From an uncultured Pseudodesulfovibrio sp. (GTDB lineage Bacteria; Desulfobacterota; Desulfovibrionia; Desulfovibrionales; Desulfovibrionaceae), in contig NZ_OY776488.1 in NCBI RefSeq assembly GCF_963675635.1, positions 1,587,501 through 1,651,500 of the forward strand: DNA of 64,000 nt, in the 5' to 3' direction. Below are positions 54,692-64,000 of this stretch, piece after piece. The notes below the pieces were generated by a model. The model made no database searches and was not told where the DNA came from. It worked only from the letters and a program-made list of their open reading frames with translations. Positions within the stretch are counted from its first letter, which is position 1. Every line of letters begins with the position of its first letter. Both the position numbers and the translations under genes were made by a program.

Positions 54692-54809
54692 ATGTATGTC
54701 CTCCTCAAATCTTCTATTGAAATAGTCGTTATCGACGTTAATTTTTCGTTACTCTTTTCAATAAGTACGCATTCGCCCTTGTAAAGAGCTGTAGCGTCAA
54801 AAATACAAT

Positions 54810-55433
54810 CTACGCCTTGTTGACCATGACCTTGGCCGGACGAATGAGGCGCCCTTTCAGCAGATACCCGCCCTGAACAATCTGGGCGACCTGGTTATCT
54901 GCAAGATCAGACTCCTGCACGGTTCCAACGGCTTCGTGGACTTCAGGATCAAACTCGCAGCCAACGGAGACAGGCACAACGTCCAATCCGTGTCCCTTCA
55001 CAGCGTCAAGAAAGAGTTTGCGTGTCATGTCCACACCGATAACGAAGTTCTTGCAGGCGGCGTCCAGATTTCCGGTATGTGCCAGCGCAAGGTCAAGATT
55101 ATCCAGCACGGGCAACAGGTCCGCCAGAACCGACTCGCCTGCATATTTCTTCATTTCCTCATTTTCCCGGAACAACCGCTTCTTGACATTCTCGGCATCA
55201 GCCAGGGCACGAAGTCGAATCCCCTCGGCCTCCTTGAAAACGTCACACCCCGGGCACACGGACTCACGACACAGGGCGTGCAGCTCTTCCTGACTCAGGG
55301 AAACTTCAGTTGCTTCTTCCTCACCGACCTCATCGGAGACATCAAGGTTCTCACCCTGCGCTTCGCTGAAGATCTTGCCCTCATCATCGTAAAGACCTGT
55401 GATGGGGACATCATTGTTTTTATCTTTGGTCAT
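54810..55433 (-). CDS. grpE: Nucleotide exchange factor GrpE
   Basis: GrpE releases ADP from DnaK. The 207-residue protein has a long helix with ALADAENVKKRLFRENEEMKKYAGESVLADLLPVLDNLDLAL and the beta domain QIVQGGYLLKGRLIRPAKVMVNKA. Before the helix there is an unusual cysteine trio, LCRESVCPGCD. It is transcribed toward dnaK. A sigma-70-type promoter is visible upstream. Confidence 0.95.
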   Translation of the reverse strand: MTKDKNNDVPITGLYDDEGKIFSEAQGENLDVSDEVGEEEATEVSLSQEELHALCRESVCPGCDVFKEAEGIRLRALADAENVKKRLFRENEEMKKYAGESVLADLLPVLDNLDLALAHTGNLDAACKNFVIGVDMTRKLFLDAVKGHGLDVVPVSVGCEFDPEVHEAVGTVQESDLADNQVAQIVQGGYLLKGRLIRPAKVMVNKA

Positions 55434-55496
55434 GTATCATCCTTACAAAACGTGAATTATCATGAAAATGCCCCGACAGAAGCGAGGCGTGATGTG

Positions 55497-55524
55497 AAAA
55501 TAAGCATGGGGAAAGGGTTGTCAA
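55497..55524 (-). promoter_or_regulatory. Promoter upstream of grpE
   Basis: Minus strand -35 TTGACA (55519-55524), 16-base spacer and -10 TATTTT (55497-55502). The spacer contains CCCCAT, like the -10 of heat-shock sigma-32 promoters, but no -35 stands at the right distance for it. No CIRCE (HrcA) repeat is seen. Confidence 0.5.
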
Positions 55525-55587
55525 TGGCTTTATCCAGAAGAATGTGCCAAGGGCTCAAACCGAATCGAACCAACCGAAAGCATTTCC

Positions 55588-56793
55588 TTAAAGACGAAAA
55601 AAACCATTCTCATAAATCAACTGGGGCTTCCCGCTCTTGAGCCAGGCTGTCACGCGTTTTGGCTGGGTGTTCACCAGATCCCAGTGCATATCCGAAGAAT
55701 TAAAACCAAGCTCGTATTCCAGTTCCGGGGTGAGCATTTCAGTCGGGCCGGTAAAGCTTTCCAACACCGAGCCACCAAGGGCTATATGACAATTGCCATT
55801 GTCGCCGCCAAAATTTTCATCCAGCAGGGTGTGAGCCATGAACCTATCCACACGAGAAAACCGTTTATCCGTCAGGGAGAACTCTCCCATCCGACGTGCA
55901 CCGGAATCGGAGTACATCTGGTTTTGCAGGAACACCTCACCGCGTTCTGCTTCCACACGGGCAGCAATGCCATCAGAGAAATCAAGGGATGCACCAAGGA
56001 CAAGGTGACCATAACGAAGAGAGGGTTGGTCTGCATAGTACGTACCTTCCACCCTGCGTGCATCAGGCGCGAAATAAATTTCGTACCCCGGAATATTCCC
56101 ACCGCTCACACCCACAAAACGACGATTCTCGCCCACAGGAACTTTGAGGTTGACGTCTTCAGACTCCACCCGCAAAGATGAGATATCCAGAGAATCAAGC
56201 CAGTCACACACATCACCAATTTCACGCTGAAGGCGCTTCCACTCCTTGACGGGGCTTGGCATATTCAACCAGCAGGCCCGTTTCAAAGCCGTGGCATATT
56301 CCTCCAGCGTCATGCCCGATGCTTCGGCCAGCGCCTCGGTAGGATAAACACAGGTTGTCCAGCCAAGAGTGCCGGTCTGTTTGCGACGCTGCAATATGCG
56401 CCGATTTGGCGTGCCTGCCCGTCGGGCCTCGGCAATGGTGCGCGGATCCACAGTCTGGAGGTGCGTCAGATCTTCGGGAGCCAAAACAGTGACGATCCCG
56501 GCCACCTGTGAATACAATTCGCCCAGTCCCGGCTGCTGGAACAGGAGTTGTCCATAGCTGGAATTAAGGTACCGTTCCATGTCCATATAGGGTGTGGGCA
56601 TGGCCATGGTGACTGGCATGAGATGCATATCCATGAGGCGGGAATACAGGGCTTCAGTCAGGGCCAGTCCGGGAATATCGTACCGGATCAGCACTATATC
56701 CTTATTTTTGAGCGGTTTCTCTCTGCTTTCATTCAAAGCCCAGATAAGCACTTCCGCGTAATTTTCCATATCAACCTGATCGAACAACGACAC
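55588..56793 (-). CDS. Aminopeptidase (M29, thermophilic-type metallopeptidase family)
   Basis: The 401-residue protein starts at GTG 56793, with AAGGAG five bases upstream, and opens VSLFDQVDMENYAEVLIWALN. M29 features seen are the metal-site glutamate in VGVSGGNIPG-like region followed by GEVFLQN, FMAHTLLDENFGGDNGNCHIALGG, and the C-terminal NSSDMHWDLV, together giving the E/H/Y/H/D cluster of two-metal M29 aminopeptidases. It is cytoplasmic. Substrate range unknown. The gene stands alone between grpE and the convergent hydrolase. Confidence 0.85.
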   Translation of the reverse strand: MSLFDQVDMENYAEVLIWALNESREKPLKNKDIVLIRYDIPGLALTEALYSRLMDMHLMPVTMAMPTPYMDMERYLNSSYGQLLFQQPGLGELYSQVAGIVTVLAPEDLTHLQTVDPRTIAEARRAGTPNRRILQRRKQTGTLGWTTCVYPTEALAEASGMTLEEYATALKRACWLNMPSPVKEWKRLQREIGDVCDWLDSLDISSLRVESEDVNLKVPVGENRRFVGVSGGNIPGYEIYFAPDARRVEGTYYADQPSLRYGHLVLGASLDFSDGIAARVEAERGEVFLQNQMYSDSGARRMGEFSLTDKRFSRVDRFMAHTLLDENFGGDNGNCHIALGGSVLESFTGPTEMLTPELEYELGFNSSDMHWDLVNTQPKRVTAWLKSGKPQLIYENGFFRL

Positions 56794-56925
56794 ATCGACT
56801 CCTTGCTTTGAACACGCCCGCAGGCAGAGGCAGACAGAATACAAAGCCGATCAGCCTGAATCAACCGTTTTCAATCACTGATATTGCTTTTGACAGGAGC
56901 CTACTGCAGTCGTACAGCAATACGC

Positions 56926-57906
56926 ATGCCCATACTGCCAATCCCAGACTATCTTCCCCCCTTCCCATTCCGCTCAGGCAACATTGCCACGCTTTATCCG
57001 CCTTTGTTTCGGCTGACGCCGCTTACAGCTCCTCGGCATGAACGCATTGAATTGCCGGACACTGATTTTCTGGATTTTGACTGGCATCGGTCCCGGACAG
57101 GTGAAACACGCAAACTGGTCATTGTCAGCCACGGCCTTGAAGGGCACGCTCGCAAGAAATACGTCCTCGGCATGGCTCATACCTTCACAAATCTCGGCTT
57201 CGACGTCGCCTGCTGGTGCCAGCGAGGATGCAGCCAGGAACAAAACAGACTGCCCCGATCGTATCATTCAGGCGAAACCAACGACCTGCACTCGGTCGTC
57301 ATGCACTGCCTTTCCACCAATCAATACGACGAAATCAGCCTCATCGGTTTTTCCATGGGTGGCAACCAGATCCTCAAATATCTGGGAGAAGAACCTGATC
57401 GCGTTCCCGCGCAGGTTGTGACAGCAGCCGTATTTTCCGTCCCCTGTGACCTTGATGCCACGGAGCGAGTCATTGCCCGTCCTTCCCGGTATATATATTT
57501 TGAATATTTCATGCGGGGATTGCGCCGAACCATTCGAGAGAAAGGGAAACGTTTTCCAAACGAGATCGACGCGACGCGGTTAAACGGTATAAGAACGCTT
57601 CGGGACTTCGATGATCGATTCACCGCACCGACCAACGGGTTCAAAGACGCCGCAGAATACTACGCCCGGTCAAGCAGCCTGCAATTCCTGAAGAATATTC
57701 GCATTCCGACCCTGCTCGCCAATGCACAGGACGACCCGTTTCTGGCCCCTGAGTGCTACCCGCTGCACGAGGCGGAAAACAACCCGCATCTGTTTTTGGA
57801 AATGCCGGAACACGGCGGCCATGTGGGTTTTGTCCTCAGCAATGAAGACAACACCTATTGGTCGGAAAAAAGAGCTGCACAGTTCCTGACGGAGCAGAAA
57901 AACTAG
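56926..57906 (+). CDS. Alpha/beta hydrolase of the YheT type
   Basis: The 326-residue protein has the alpha/beta-hydrolase core: LVIVSHGLEGHARKKYVLGMA (oxyanion region), the nucleophile elbow LIGFSMGGNQILKYLGE, the acid in LLANAQDDPFLAPE and the catalytic His in HGGHVGFVL. This layout fits the YheT/ABHD1-3 group of esterases or lipases. ATG 56926 is the first methionine with a family-like start (MPILPIPDYLPPFPFRSGN), but no good ribosome-binding site precedes it. Substrate unknown. Confidence 0.87.
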   Translation: MPILPIPDYLPPFPFRSGNIATLYPPLFRLTPLTAPRHERIELPDTDFLDFDWHRSRTGETRKLVIVSHGLEGHARKKYVLGMAHTFTNLGFDVACWCQRGCSQEQNRLPRSYHSGETNDLHSVVMHCLSTNQYDEISLIGFSMGGNQILKYLGEEPDRVPAQVVTAAVFSVPCDLDATERVIARPSRYIYFEYFMRGLRRTIREKGKRFPNEIDATRLNGIRTLRDFDDRFTAPTNGFKDAAEYYARSSSLQFLKNIRIPTLLANAQDDPFLAPECYPLHEAENNPHLFLEMPEHGGHVGFVLSNEDNTYWSEKRAAQFLTEQKN

Positions 57907-57966
57907 CGGCACAACTCGAAGCGCCAAGGGGAAGTGGCCTGAAAACCACGGACATTGTAAATAGAC

Positions 57967-59124
57967 TCAGGCTGTGCGGCGTCCAACGACACGCATTACC
58001 AACAATGTCGTCAACGGGATGGCCGCGCCAGCCAAGGCAAGCATGCCGAGCACCATGGGTTTGTTAGGCCAGTCAAGGGATATGAACTCCATGGACATGG
58101 CTCCCACAAAAAACATTTCGAAGGTCATGACGCCCGAAGCCGCGCCCACATCCGAATCAACCTGATCCAGAATCATGGAGTTGCTGACAGGACGAGAAAA
58201 GCCCACGGAAAAGGTGATACAAAACATTGGGATGGCAACCGCTAGCGGAGATGTACCGCCCAGCAAAAGCATGAGCATCCCGGCCCCGAAGATGGCGCAC
58301 AAAGAAAAATAAAGAATGTGCATGGGCTTGATAGAACCACCCAACCGCGTGCAGGTGAATGAACCAAGCATGAATCCAACCGCGTTGGCCCCGAAATACA
58401 GCCCGAAAATCTGCTCGGACATACCGAATCCGTTAATATAGATATCTGCCGAGCCCCCAATAAATCCGAAATGGGGAAGAACCATAACGGCGAAGGCAAG
58501 AGCAAGCACCGTAAAACGACCGTTCTTGAAAACCGAAACATACCGACCGGCCACAGCCAGCACACCGCCATGAGTAAATTCCGTCATCGGTTCCTTTAGT
58601 CGAAGTACGCCGTACAATGCGACAATCGCCATGACTGACTGGGCAATAAAAATCCACTGCCAGGAACCGAATTGCAACATGATGCCGCCCAATGTCGGGG
58701 CCAACATGGGACAAAAAGCCATGATAACCCCCACATACGCCAGAATTTTCTGCCGCTCGACACCTTCGTACAGATCCTTGGACAATGCCAATGAGAGTGA
58801 CGCAGCCGCAGCCGCACCGGCTCCTTGAATGGCTCGGGAAAAAAGCAGGATTATAATGGAATCGGACGCCGCACACAAAAGGCTGCCAAGAATGAAGAGC
58901 AGAATGCCGTAAATAAGGATCGGACGCCGCCCGAATCGATCGGATAACGGACCATGGATCAACAGGCACACGCTGAAAGTCACGATAAAGACGACCAGCG
59001 ACAAGTTGATGACACCGAACGGCACACCCCACAGGAGCTGCAAGGTGGGCATTGCAGGCAGATACATATCAATGGCAAGCGGCGGAAAGGCCGCCAGTAA
59101 TGAAAGCAAAATCAAATTCGGCAT
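57967..59124 (-). CDS. Bcr/CflA family drug-efflux MFS transporter
   Basis: The 385-residue protein has about twelve hydrophobic helices. The Bcr/CflA start LSLLAAFPPLAIDMYLPAMPTL, the MFS motif GPLSDRFGRRPILIYG and RAIQGAGAAAAASLSLALSKDLYEG, and CPMLAPTLGGIM, indicate a proton-driven exporter of the bicyclomycin/chloramphenicol-resistance family. Its real substrate is unknown. No regulator adjoins. Confidence 0.9.
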   Translation of the reverse strand: MPNLILLSLLAAFPPLAIDMYLPAMPTLQLLWGVPFGVINLSLVVFIVTFSVCLLIHGPLSDRFGRRPILIYGILLFILGSLLCAASDSIIILLFSRAIQGAGAAAAASLSLALSKDLYEGVERQKILAYVGVIMAFCPMLAPTLGGIMLQFGSWQWIFIAQSVMAIVALYGVLRLKEPMTEFTHGGVLAVAGRYVSVFKNGRFTVLALAFAVMVLPHFGFIGGSADIYINGFGMSEQIFGLYFGANAVGFMLGSFTCTRLGGSIKPMHILYFSLCAIFGAGMLMLLLGGTSPLAVAIPMFCITFSVGFSRPVSNSMILDQVDSDVGAASGVMTFEMFFVGAMSMEFISLDWPNKPMVLGMLALAGAAIPLTTLLVMRVVGRRTA

Positions 59125-59214
59125 ATGGTCCTTTGTTCAAAAAAGTTGAGAGTGCAACCTTTCAGAAGTCTACCATATTAGTCAAGAAACAGTTCGCACA
59201 ACAGACCACAAAAC

Positions 59215-59246
59215 AAAGGCCGACACCTGTATGGGCATCGGCCTTT
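59215..59246 (-). terminator. Terminator after clpB
   Basis: Minus-strand arms AAAGGCCGA / TCGGCCTTT (59238-59246 with 59215-59223) are followed by GTTTTGT. It lies about 20 bases past the clpB stop. Confidence 0.82.
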
Positions 59247-59266
59247 CTCTTTCATTACATTATGTT

Positions 59267-61864
59267 TTACACGAACACCAATACACCACCCTGCTCATCA
59301 ACAGTGACAGTGGTTCCGTCAATCAATTCACCGCCAATGAGCAGCTTTGCCAACGGAGTTTCCAGGTGAGCCTGCAAATACCGATGGAGGGGACGCGCAC
59401 CAAAACTCGGTTCATACGCTGATTCAGCGATAAACGCCTTGGCCTTGTCTGTCAGAATCAATCCGATCTTACGATCTTCCAAACGAGACCGCAACCCTGT
59501 CACCAGCAAATCAATGATTCCCGCGAGCTGAACCGGAGTCAGCGGACGGAACAACACCGTTTCATCCACACGGTTGAGAAACTCCGGCCTGAAGTGTCGA
59601 CGCAGAACCTCCATAACCTGTTCTTCCACACCTTCACGGAACTCGCCGGTCTGGTCGATACCATCAAGCATGTATTCTGCACCGAGGTTGCTCGTCATGA
59701 TGACGATGGTATTCTTGAAATCCACGGTCCGACCATGGGAATCCGTCAGCCGTCCGTCGTCGAGAATCTGGAGGAGCACGTTGAACACGTCGTGATGCGC
59801 CTTTTCAATCTCGTCAAACAGAATGACCGAATAGGGTTTGCGCCTGACGGCTTCAGTCAACTGACCACCCTCGTCATACCCGATGTAGCCGGGAGGCGCA
59901 CCGATAAGCCGGGCCACGGTGTGCTTTTCCATATACTCGGACATGTCGATACGAACCATATTGTCTTCGGAGTCAAACAGAGCAGCAGCAAGGGTCTTGC
60001 ACAGCTCGGTCTTGCCCACACCCGTCGGACCAAGAAAGATGAACGAGCCAATGGGCTTGCTCGGGTCCTTGAGTCCTGCACGGGCACGAAGAACCGCATC
60101 AGCCACAGCCTGGACAGCCTGGTCCTGACCGATAACCCGCTCATGCAGCATATCACCGAGCTTGAGCAGTTTCTCGCGCTCTCCTTCCATCAGTCGGGAA
60201 ACCGGGATACCAGTCCACCGGGCTATGATCTGCGCCACATCGTCCGGCCCGACCTCTTCTCTGACCATGCGCGGCGTATCCCCGGATTCCAGGGCTTCGT
60301 TGCGCTCATTCAAATCTTTTTCAAGTGCGTTCAGACGACCATATTCCAATTCGGCAGCACGGTTGTAATCGTGCACACGCTTGGCTTCGTCAATATCACG
60401 ACGAGTGGTCTCGATCTCTTCCTTCAGAGAGCGCAGCCGCTCAATACCACCCTTTTCGTTTTCCCACTGGGCCAGCAAGGCGGACTGATGCTCCTTGAGC
60501 TCAGCCAGCTTCTTTTCCAGTTCGACCAATCGTTCACGGGACGCCTTGTCCGACTCCCGTTTCAACGCCTCACGTTCTATTTCGAGCTGCATGATCTGGC
60601 GATTGGCCTTGTCCAACTCGTACGGCTGAGAATCAATTTCCGTACGGATCAACGCTGCGGCCTCATCAATGAGATCGATGGCCTTATCCGGCAACTGCCG
60701 ATCAGTAATATATCGGTTGGACAGCACTGCTGCTTCCACAATGGCCCCGTCCGCAATACGCACACCGTGATGCACTTCGAACCGCTCGCGCAATCCGCGC
60801 AAGATGGAAATGGTATCTTCCACATTCGGCTCTTCCACGAGCACGGTCTGGAACCGACGTTCAAGTGCCGGGTCCTTCTCAATATATTTACGGTATTCGT
60901 CAATAGTGGTTGCGCCAATGCAGTGCAACTCGCCCCGCGCCAACATGGGCTTCAGGATATTGCCTGCGTCCATGGCCCCATCGGTCTTGCCCGCGCCCAC
61001 AATGGTATGCAGTTCGTCGATGAACATGATTATCTGTCCAGCAGACTCCTGCACTTCCTTGAGAACGGCCTTGAGTCGCTCTTCAAATTCGCCACGGTAC
61101 TTGGCCCCGGCAATGAGCGCACTCATATCCAAAGAGAAGACAGTCTTCTCCTTGAGTCCTTCAGGCACATCACCGTGGACTATACGCTGGGCCAACCCCT
61201 CGGCGATGGCTGTCTTGCCGACACCGGCCTCACCGATAAGCACCGGGTTATTCTTGGTACGACGGGAAAGAATGCGGATAACGCGACGAATCTCGCTGTC
61301 CCGACCAATGACCGGATCAAGCTTGCCGGACCGGGCCTCTTCCACGAGATCTCGTCCGTATTTCTTGAGCGAATCATAGGTGGCTTCCGGGTTGTCCGAG
61401 GTTACACGCTGCTTGCCGCGTACTTCTTCAAGCGCACCGAAAACTTTGTTCTTGTCCAACCCGAACTGCTTGTTAACGCGTCCCACACCAGAAGACTGAG
61501 ACTCGTCCACGAGGGTCACAAACACGTGTTCAACGGACACGTACTCGTCCTTCATGCGTTTTCTCATGTCGTCGGCCGCAACCAACGCTTTCTGCATGCG
61601 CGGAGTGACCACGATCTGATCAGGGCGTGCACCAGAGCCGGTCACACGGGGCATTTTGGCGATTTCGGCGTCAATGGCGCCAAGATAGGCATCGGGTGCA
61701 ACTCCGAGCTTACGCAGGATCTGGGGAACGAGTCCCTGCTCCTGCGTGACCAGAGCGTGCATGAGATGTTCGCAGTCGATCTGCTGATGTCCGCTTCGAA
61801 TTGCCAGATTCTGGGCCTCGGAAACGGCGTCCTGAGTTTTTTTCGTAAAAGTATTCGGATCCAT
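59267..61864 (-). CDS. clpB: ATP-dependent disaggregase ClpB
   Basis: ClpB dissolves protein aggregates together with DnaK/DnaJ/GrpE. The 865-residue protein has the N-domain ([20 protein letters not shown]), AAA1 with Walker [16 protein letters not shown] and VIFIDELHT-like Walker B ([13 protein letters not shown]), the coiled-coil middle domain (about 400-525), and AAA2 with [15 protein letters not shown] and [11 protein letters not shown]. It follows cbpM, giving a cbpA-cbpM-clpB stress unit. Confidence 0.97.
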   Translation of the reverse strand: MDPNTFTKKTQDAVSEAQNLAIRSGHQQIDCEHLMHALVTQEQGLVPQILRKLGVAPDAYLGAIDAEIAKMPRVTGSGARPDQIVVTPRMQKALVAADDMRKRMKDEYVSVEHVFVTLVDESQSSGVGRVNKQFGLDKNKVFGALEEVRGKQRVTSDNPEATYDSLKKYGRDLVEEARSGKLDPVIGRDSEIRRVIRILSRRTKNNPVLIGEAGVGKTAIAEGLAQRIVHGDVPEGLKEKTVFSLDMSALIAGAKYRGEFEERLKAVLKEVQESAGQIIMFIDELHTIVGAGKTDGAMDAGNILKPMLARGELHCIGATTIDEYRKYIEKDPALERRFQTVLVEEPNVEDTISILRGLRERFEVHHGVRIADGAIVEAAVLSNRYITDRQLPDKAIDLIDEAAALIRTEIDSQPYELDKANRQIMQLEIEREALKRESDKASRERLVELEKKLAELKEHQSALLAQWENEKGGIERLRSLKEEIETTRRDIDEAKRVHDYNRAAELEYGRLNALEKDLNERNEALESGDTPRMVREEVGPDDVAQIIARWTGIPVSRLMEGEREKLLKLGDMLHERVIGQDQAVQAVADAVLRARAGLKDPSKPIGSFIFLGPTGVGKTELCKTLAAALFDSEDNMVRIDMSEYMEKHTVARLIGAPPGYIGYDEGGQLTEAVRRKPYSVILFDEIEKAHHDVFNVLLQILDDGRLTDSHGRTVDFKNTIVIMTSNLGAEYMLDGIDQTGEFREGVEEQVMEVLRRHFRPEFLNRVDETVLFRPLTPVQLAGIIDLLVTGLRSRLEDRKIGLILTDKAKAFIAESAYEPSFGARPLHRYLQAHLETPLAKLLIGGELIDGTTVTVDEQGGVLVFV

Positions 61865-61896
61865 ATTTTTACCTCCTGAAAGGTGAAAAGGCTCCG

Positions 61897-62232
61897 CTAT
61901 ACAAGCCTCTTCAACTCTATGACTTCTTTTTCCAATTCTTCCACACGGTCCAGTAAATCCACAATAATGGAACCGGAATTGAATGAAACACCCAGGTCAT
62001 TGACCAGACGCATCAGCTTATGAATACGGTAGACATCACGCAGTCGGAACAGGTATTCCTCCGCACTTGTCTTCTTGGGGCTGATCCAACCGAGGTCGAC
62101 CAGTTCAGCCACCGTAGCAGGCTCGATATTGGTCAATTGAACCAACTCCGACCACGCTACATATTCACTTCGCTCCGGCAGATGAAGACCGGGCAGATGC
62201 ATCAACATTTCCTGAAGTTTTCGTGTCGTCAT
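61897..62232 (-). CDS. cbpM: Chaperone modulator CbpM-like protein
   Basis: The 111-residue protein has a MerR-like helix (TVAELVDLGWISPK), then LRDVYRIHKLMRLVNDLGVSFNSGSIIVDLLDRVEELEKEV, the pattern of CbpM. CbpM binds the J-domain of CbpA and inhibits its co-chaperone activity. It sits between cbpA and clpB, 12 bases after cbpA, which supports the assignment over a free-standing MerR regulator. Confidence 0.85.
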   Translation of the reverse strand: MTTRKLQEMLMHLPGLHLPERSEYVAWSELVQLTNIEPATVAELVDLGWISPKKTSAEEYLFRLRDVYRIHKLMRLVNDLGVSFNSGSIIVDLLDRVEELEKEVIELKRLV

Positions 62233-62244
62233 TGTTCAATTCCC

Positions 62245-63222
62245 TTAGAAATTTCTCGGCGTGAAATCTGATACTTCCTGCATCTTTTCCCACAGCTCAC
62301 GTTCTTCGTTCGAAAGCCGTTCCGGCACCTGAATCATGATACGCACGAACTGATCGCCCTTTTTCGCACCGGCTCCAAGGCCTCTGCCCTTGATACGCAA
62401 CTTCTTGCCGGAACCGATACCCGCCGGGATCTTCATTTCCACGGCCCCATCCAAAGTGGGAATCCGCAGGCTCGCACCCAATGCAGCTTCCCACGGGGAC
62501 AAAGGCAGATCGAGAACAACGTCTGCGTCCGTGACTTTAAACATGTGGTGCGGCATCAGTCTGATCTTGAGATATAGGTCTCCCTTGGGGCCGCCGCCCA
62601 TGCCGGGGTTACCCTGTCCTGCCAGACGGATCTTCTGTCCATCCTTGATACCTGGCGGAACGTTGATCTCCAAAGTCTTGGTGGTCATGCGAGGAATGCC
62701 TTCCGGGCCTGACGTCTGTTCCTGCACGGTGATGGATTTCTTGCCGCCACGGTAGGCCTCTTCAAGGGTCATCTCATAGGTCGCCTCGGAATCGGAACCG
62801 CGCCGAGGACGCTGCTGATAACCACCGCCACCAAAGCCACCCTGCTGAAAACCACCGCGAAAAGTTGCTCCGCCCGGGCCTGCGGCGCCACCAAAAATGG
62901 TCTCGAAAAAGTCAGAGAACCCTGCGCCGCCGCCAAAACCACCACCGCCACCATACTGCATGTTCTCATAGCCTGGCGGCGGCTGGAAGTTCTGCCCATG
63001 CTCCCAATTGGAGCCGAACTGGTCATAGAGTTTGCGCTTCTTCTCGTCCTTCAGGACTTCATAGGCTTCATTGATTTCCTTGAATTTGGCTTCCGCTTCC
63101 GCATTGTTCGGATTAAGATCAGGATGATACTTTCGGGCCAACTTTTTGAAGGCCTTGCTTATTTCATCCCTTGATGCGGATCGGGAAACCCCGAGGAGTT
63201 TGTAATAATCTCTATATTCCAT
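62245..63222 (-). CDS. cbpA: CbpA-type DnaJ co-chaperone
   Basis: The 325-residue protein has an N-terminal J-domain with the HPD triad (YHPDLNPN), a Gly/Phe-rich region (about 75-150, with [21 protein letters not shown]), then C-terminal substrate-binding domains ([36 protein letters not shown]). It lacks the four CxxCxGxG zinc repeats, which marks it as CbpA/DnaJB-type, not canonical DnaJ. An ATG with GGAAAGGAA is upstream. Its target Hsp70 is probably the DnaK at 52778. Confidence 0.93.
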   Translation of the reverse strand: MEYRDYYKLLGVSRSASRDEISKAFKKLARKYHPDLNPNNAEAEAKFKEINEAYEVLKDEKKRKLYDQFGSNWEHGQNFQPPPGYENMQYGGGGGFGGGAGFSDFFETIFGGAAGPGGATFRGGFQQGGFGGGGYQQRPRRGSDSEATYEMTLEEAYRGGKKSITVQEQTSGPEGIPRMTTKTLEINVPPGIKDGQKIRLAGQGNPGMGGGPKGDLYLKIRLMPHHMFKVTDADVVLDLPLSPWEAALGASLRIPTLDGAVEMKIPAGIGSGKKLRIKGRGLGAGAKKGDQFVRIMIQVPERLSNEERELWEKMQEVSDFTPRNF

Positions 63223-63331
63223 TCGAGTCGTGTTCCTTTCCTGAAAACAAAAAATATATTTTCGCTGATGCTTTTCTAAGTTAATATGCTCTCACTCTGT
63301 GTCAAGTGCACAGGAAGAAACATTTTACAGG

Positions 63332-63352
63332 TTTTCCACAAAGTTTTCCACA
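63332..63352 (+). promoter_or_regulatory. Tandem TTTTCCACA 9-mers (DnaA-box-like)
   Basis: Two identical 9-mers TTTTCCACA (63332-63340 and 63344-63352) are separated by three bases, just upstream of the BON gene. They differ by one base from the DnaA-box consensus TTATCCACA. The spacing of 12 bases is about one helical turn. Function is only a guess. Confidence 0.35.
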
Positions 63353-63370
63353 GAACATTCAGGAGGATTC

Positions 63371-63928
63371 ATGAAAAGACACAAACTGGTACTCTCCAGC
63401 CTGCTGATGCTTTGTCTTCTATTGTCTAGCATAGCCTGGACGCCATGGGGAGCCATATACGGCAGTGCCCGTGACGAACGCAGCGTAGGGGATCAAGCCG
63501 TCGACAAGGAAATCTCCCTCTCCATAAAAAAATCCATGGCAGACAAGGATGGGGAGAAAGCTCTCCAGATACATGTCTATTGTTTTCTAAAGCACGTCTA
63601 TCTTATAGGTGCCATCAATGACACTGCGTTCCAGTCCTTTGCCATCAAAACCGCCAAGGCCACTCAAGACGTAAAGAAAGTCACCAACTATTTTGTGAAG
63701 GAATCCGACACCACCGCCGATGATCTAAAGATCACCGCCAAAGTGCGTGCTGCACTCATTGCCGAGGGAGACCTCTCAGCCACGCAGATCGAGCAGGAAA
63801 CCATGAACGGAGAAGTGGTTCTGCTCGGGATGGTCCGCAGCAAAAAGGACGCTCAACTCGCTATCAAAACAGCCAGAGGAGTGGACGGTGTCCGCAAAGT
63901 AACGTCCTTCATGATCCCAAGCAATTGA
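63371..63928 (+). CDS. BON-domain periplasmic/lipid-binding-type protein
   Basis: The 185-residue protein starts at ATG 63371 after a perfect AGGAGG box. It has a signal peptide (KLVLSSLLMLCLLLSSIAWT), then two BON domains, about residues 45-115 (DKEISLSIKKSMADKDG, VYLIGAINDTAFQSFAIKTAK) and 118-185 (ITAKVRAALIAEGDLSA, VVLLGMVRSKKDAQLAIKTARGVDGVRKV). Such proteins resemble OsmY/YraP/DolP, which act in envelope integrity. It is divergent from cbpA; the remaining bases to the window end carry no gene I can see. Confidence 0.9.
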   Translation: MKRHKLVLSSLLMLCLLLSSIAWTPWGAIYGSARDERSVGDQAVDKEISLSIKKSMADKDGEKALQIHVYCFLKHVYLIGAINDTAFQSFAIKTAKATQDVKKVTNYFVKESDTTADDLKITAKVRAALIAEGDLSATQIEQETMNGEVVLLGMVRSKKDAQLAIKTARGVDGVRKVTSFMIPSN

Positions 63929-64000
63929 TCGACACCACACACAGAACACTCAGCATGAGTGTTTCTATGTTTCCTCGTCGTAGTCCTTTGTGTCCGGGTT

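Noticed and set aside
53480..54784. 434-codon open frame on plus, antisense to dnaK (and a similar one at 4247-5272 opposite tuf)
   Set aside because: They are shadows of highly expressed, codon-biased genes, without ribosome-binding sites or family motifs.
54692..54809. CIRCE/HrcA operator or sigma-32 promoter upstream of dnaK
   Set aside because: No inverted repeat of the CIRCE type and no properly spaced sigma-32 elements were found here or before cbpA or clpB.
59594..61879. 761-codon open frame on plus, antisense to clpB
   Set aside because: It lies entirely opposite a certain clpB gene, has no recognisable domain, and is explained by the codon bias of clpB leaving the opposite frame open.
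1..64000. CRISPR arrays, insertion sequences, prophage or integrase genes
   Set aside because: No regularly spaced repeats, transposase motifs, att-like duplications at the tRNA genes or phage genes were seen anywhere in the window.

Overview
The window reads as a stretch of chromosome from a sulfate-reducing deltaproteobacterium of the Desulfovibrio/Pseudodesulfovibrio type (Desulfovibrionales). The main pointers are a periplasmic-type CbiK cobaltochelatase next to a FecCD-type ABC transporter and a CobI/CbiL-like methyltransferase, hydrogenase maturation genes, Kdo/heptose (LPS) genes, a corrinoid-activation (RACE-type) protein, and a large set of CheA/CheV/HDOD/TPR proteins. Base composition is moderate, and almost every gene is ordinary chromosomal housekeeping. 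I see no insertion sequence, prophage, integrase, CRISPR array or rRNA operon.

Layout. 1-5731 (all minus strand) is the classical translation/transcription block, in transcription order: tRNA-Thr, tRNA-Tyr, tRNA-Gly, tuf, rpmG, tRNA-Trp, secE, nusG, rplK, rplA, rplJ, rplL, and the start of rpoB, which is cut by the window edge. 5973-8984 (plus) carries a solitary periplasmic solute-binding protein, a tRNA-dihydrouridine synthase and a CheV. 9250-12194 (minus) has an orphan AT-rich gene and hypD-hypE. 13216-18733 (plus) runs HD phosphohydrolase - ddl - waaA - kdsB - carA - TPR protein, linking peptidoglycan and LPS precursor synthesis. 18838-25425 (minus) has modB-modA-modC with a palindromic operator candidate over its promoter, then pdxA-gmhB, a NUDIX hydrolase, and a SpoU methyltransferase followed by a Sua5/YrdC protein.

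25613-38352 (plus) is the most distinctive part. First comes a three-gene phosphorelay: a CheY-like receiver, an Hpt protein with a STAS-like C-terminus, and a CheA-like kinase that itself lacks a recognisable phospho-accepting Hpt histidine. Then a cobalamin riboswitch precedes a cluster of periplasmic CbiK, a FecCD/BtuCD-type importer, precorrin-2 methyltransferase and a second, cytoplasmic CbiK. This is followed by a RACE-like ferredoxin/ASKHA protein, an Rsm22-type methyltransferase with a cysteine cluster, and lipB-lipA. A 57-nt near-perfect palindrome separates this from the converging minus-strand genes.

38573-46491 (minus) is a nine-gene run: mtaB, DUF4416, yicC, remA-like, gmk, pyrF, TPR, HDOD, recJ. 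Two paralogous small lipoproteins lie on plus at 46548-47606. 47607-63222 (minus, except an alpha/beta hydrolase) holds mnmA, gatA, gatC, an LppC-like lipoprotein, dnaK, grpE, an M29 aminopeptidase, a Bcr/CflA efflux protein, and the chaperone set cbpA-cbpM-clpB. A BON-domain periplasmic protein closes the window on plus.

All calls come from reading the sequence and translations. No database search was run, so family names rest on recognised motifs and synteny.
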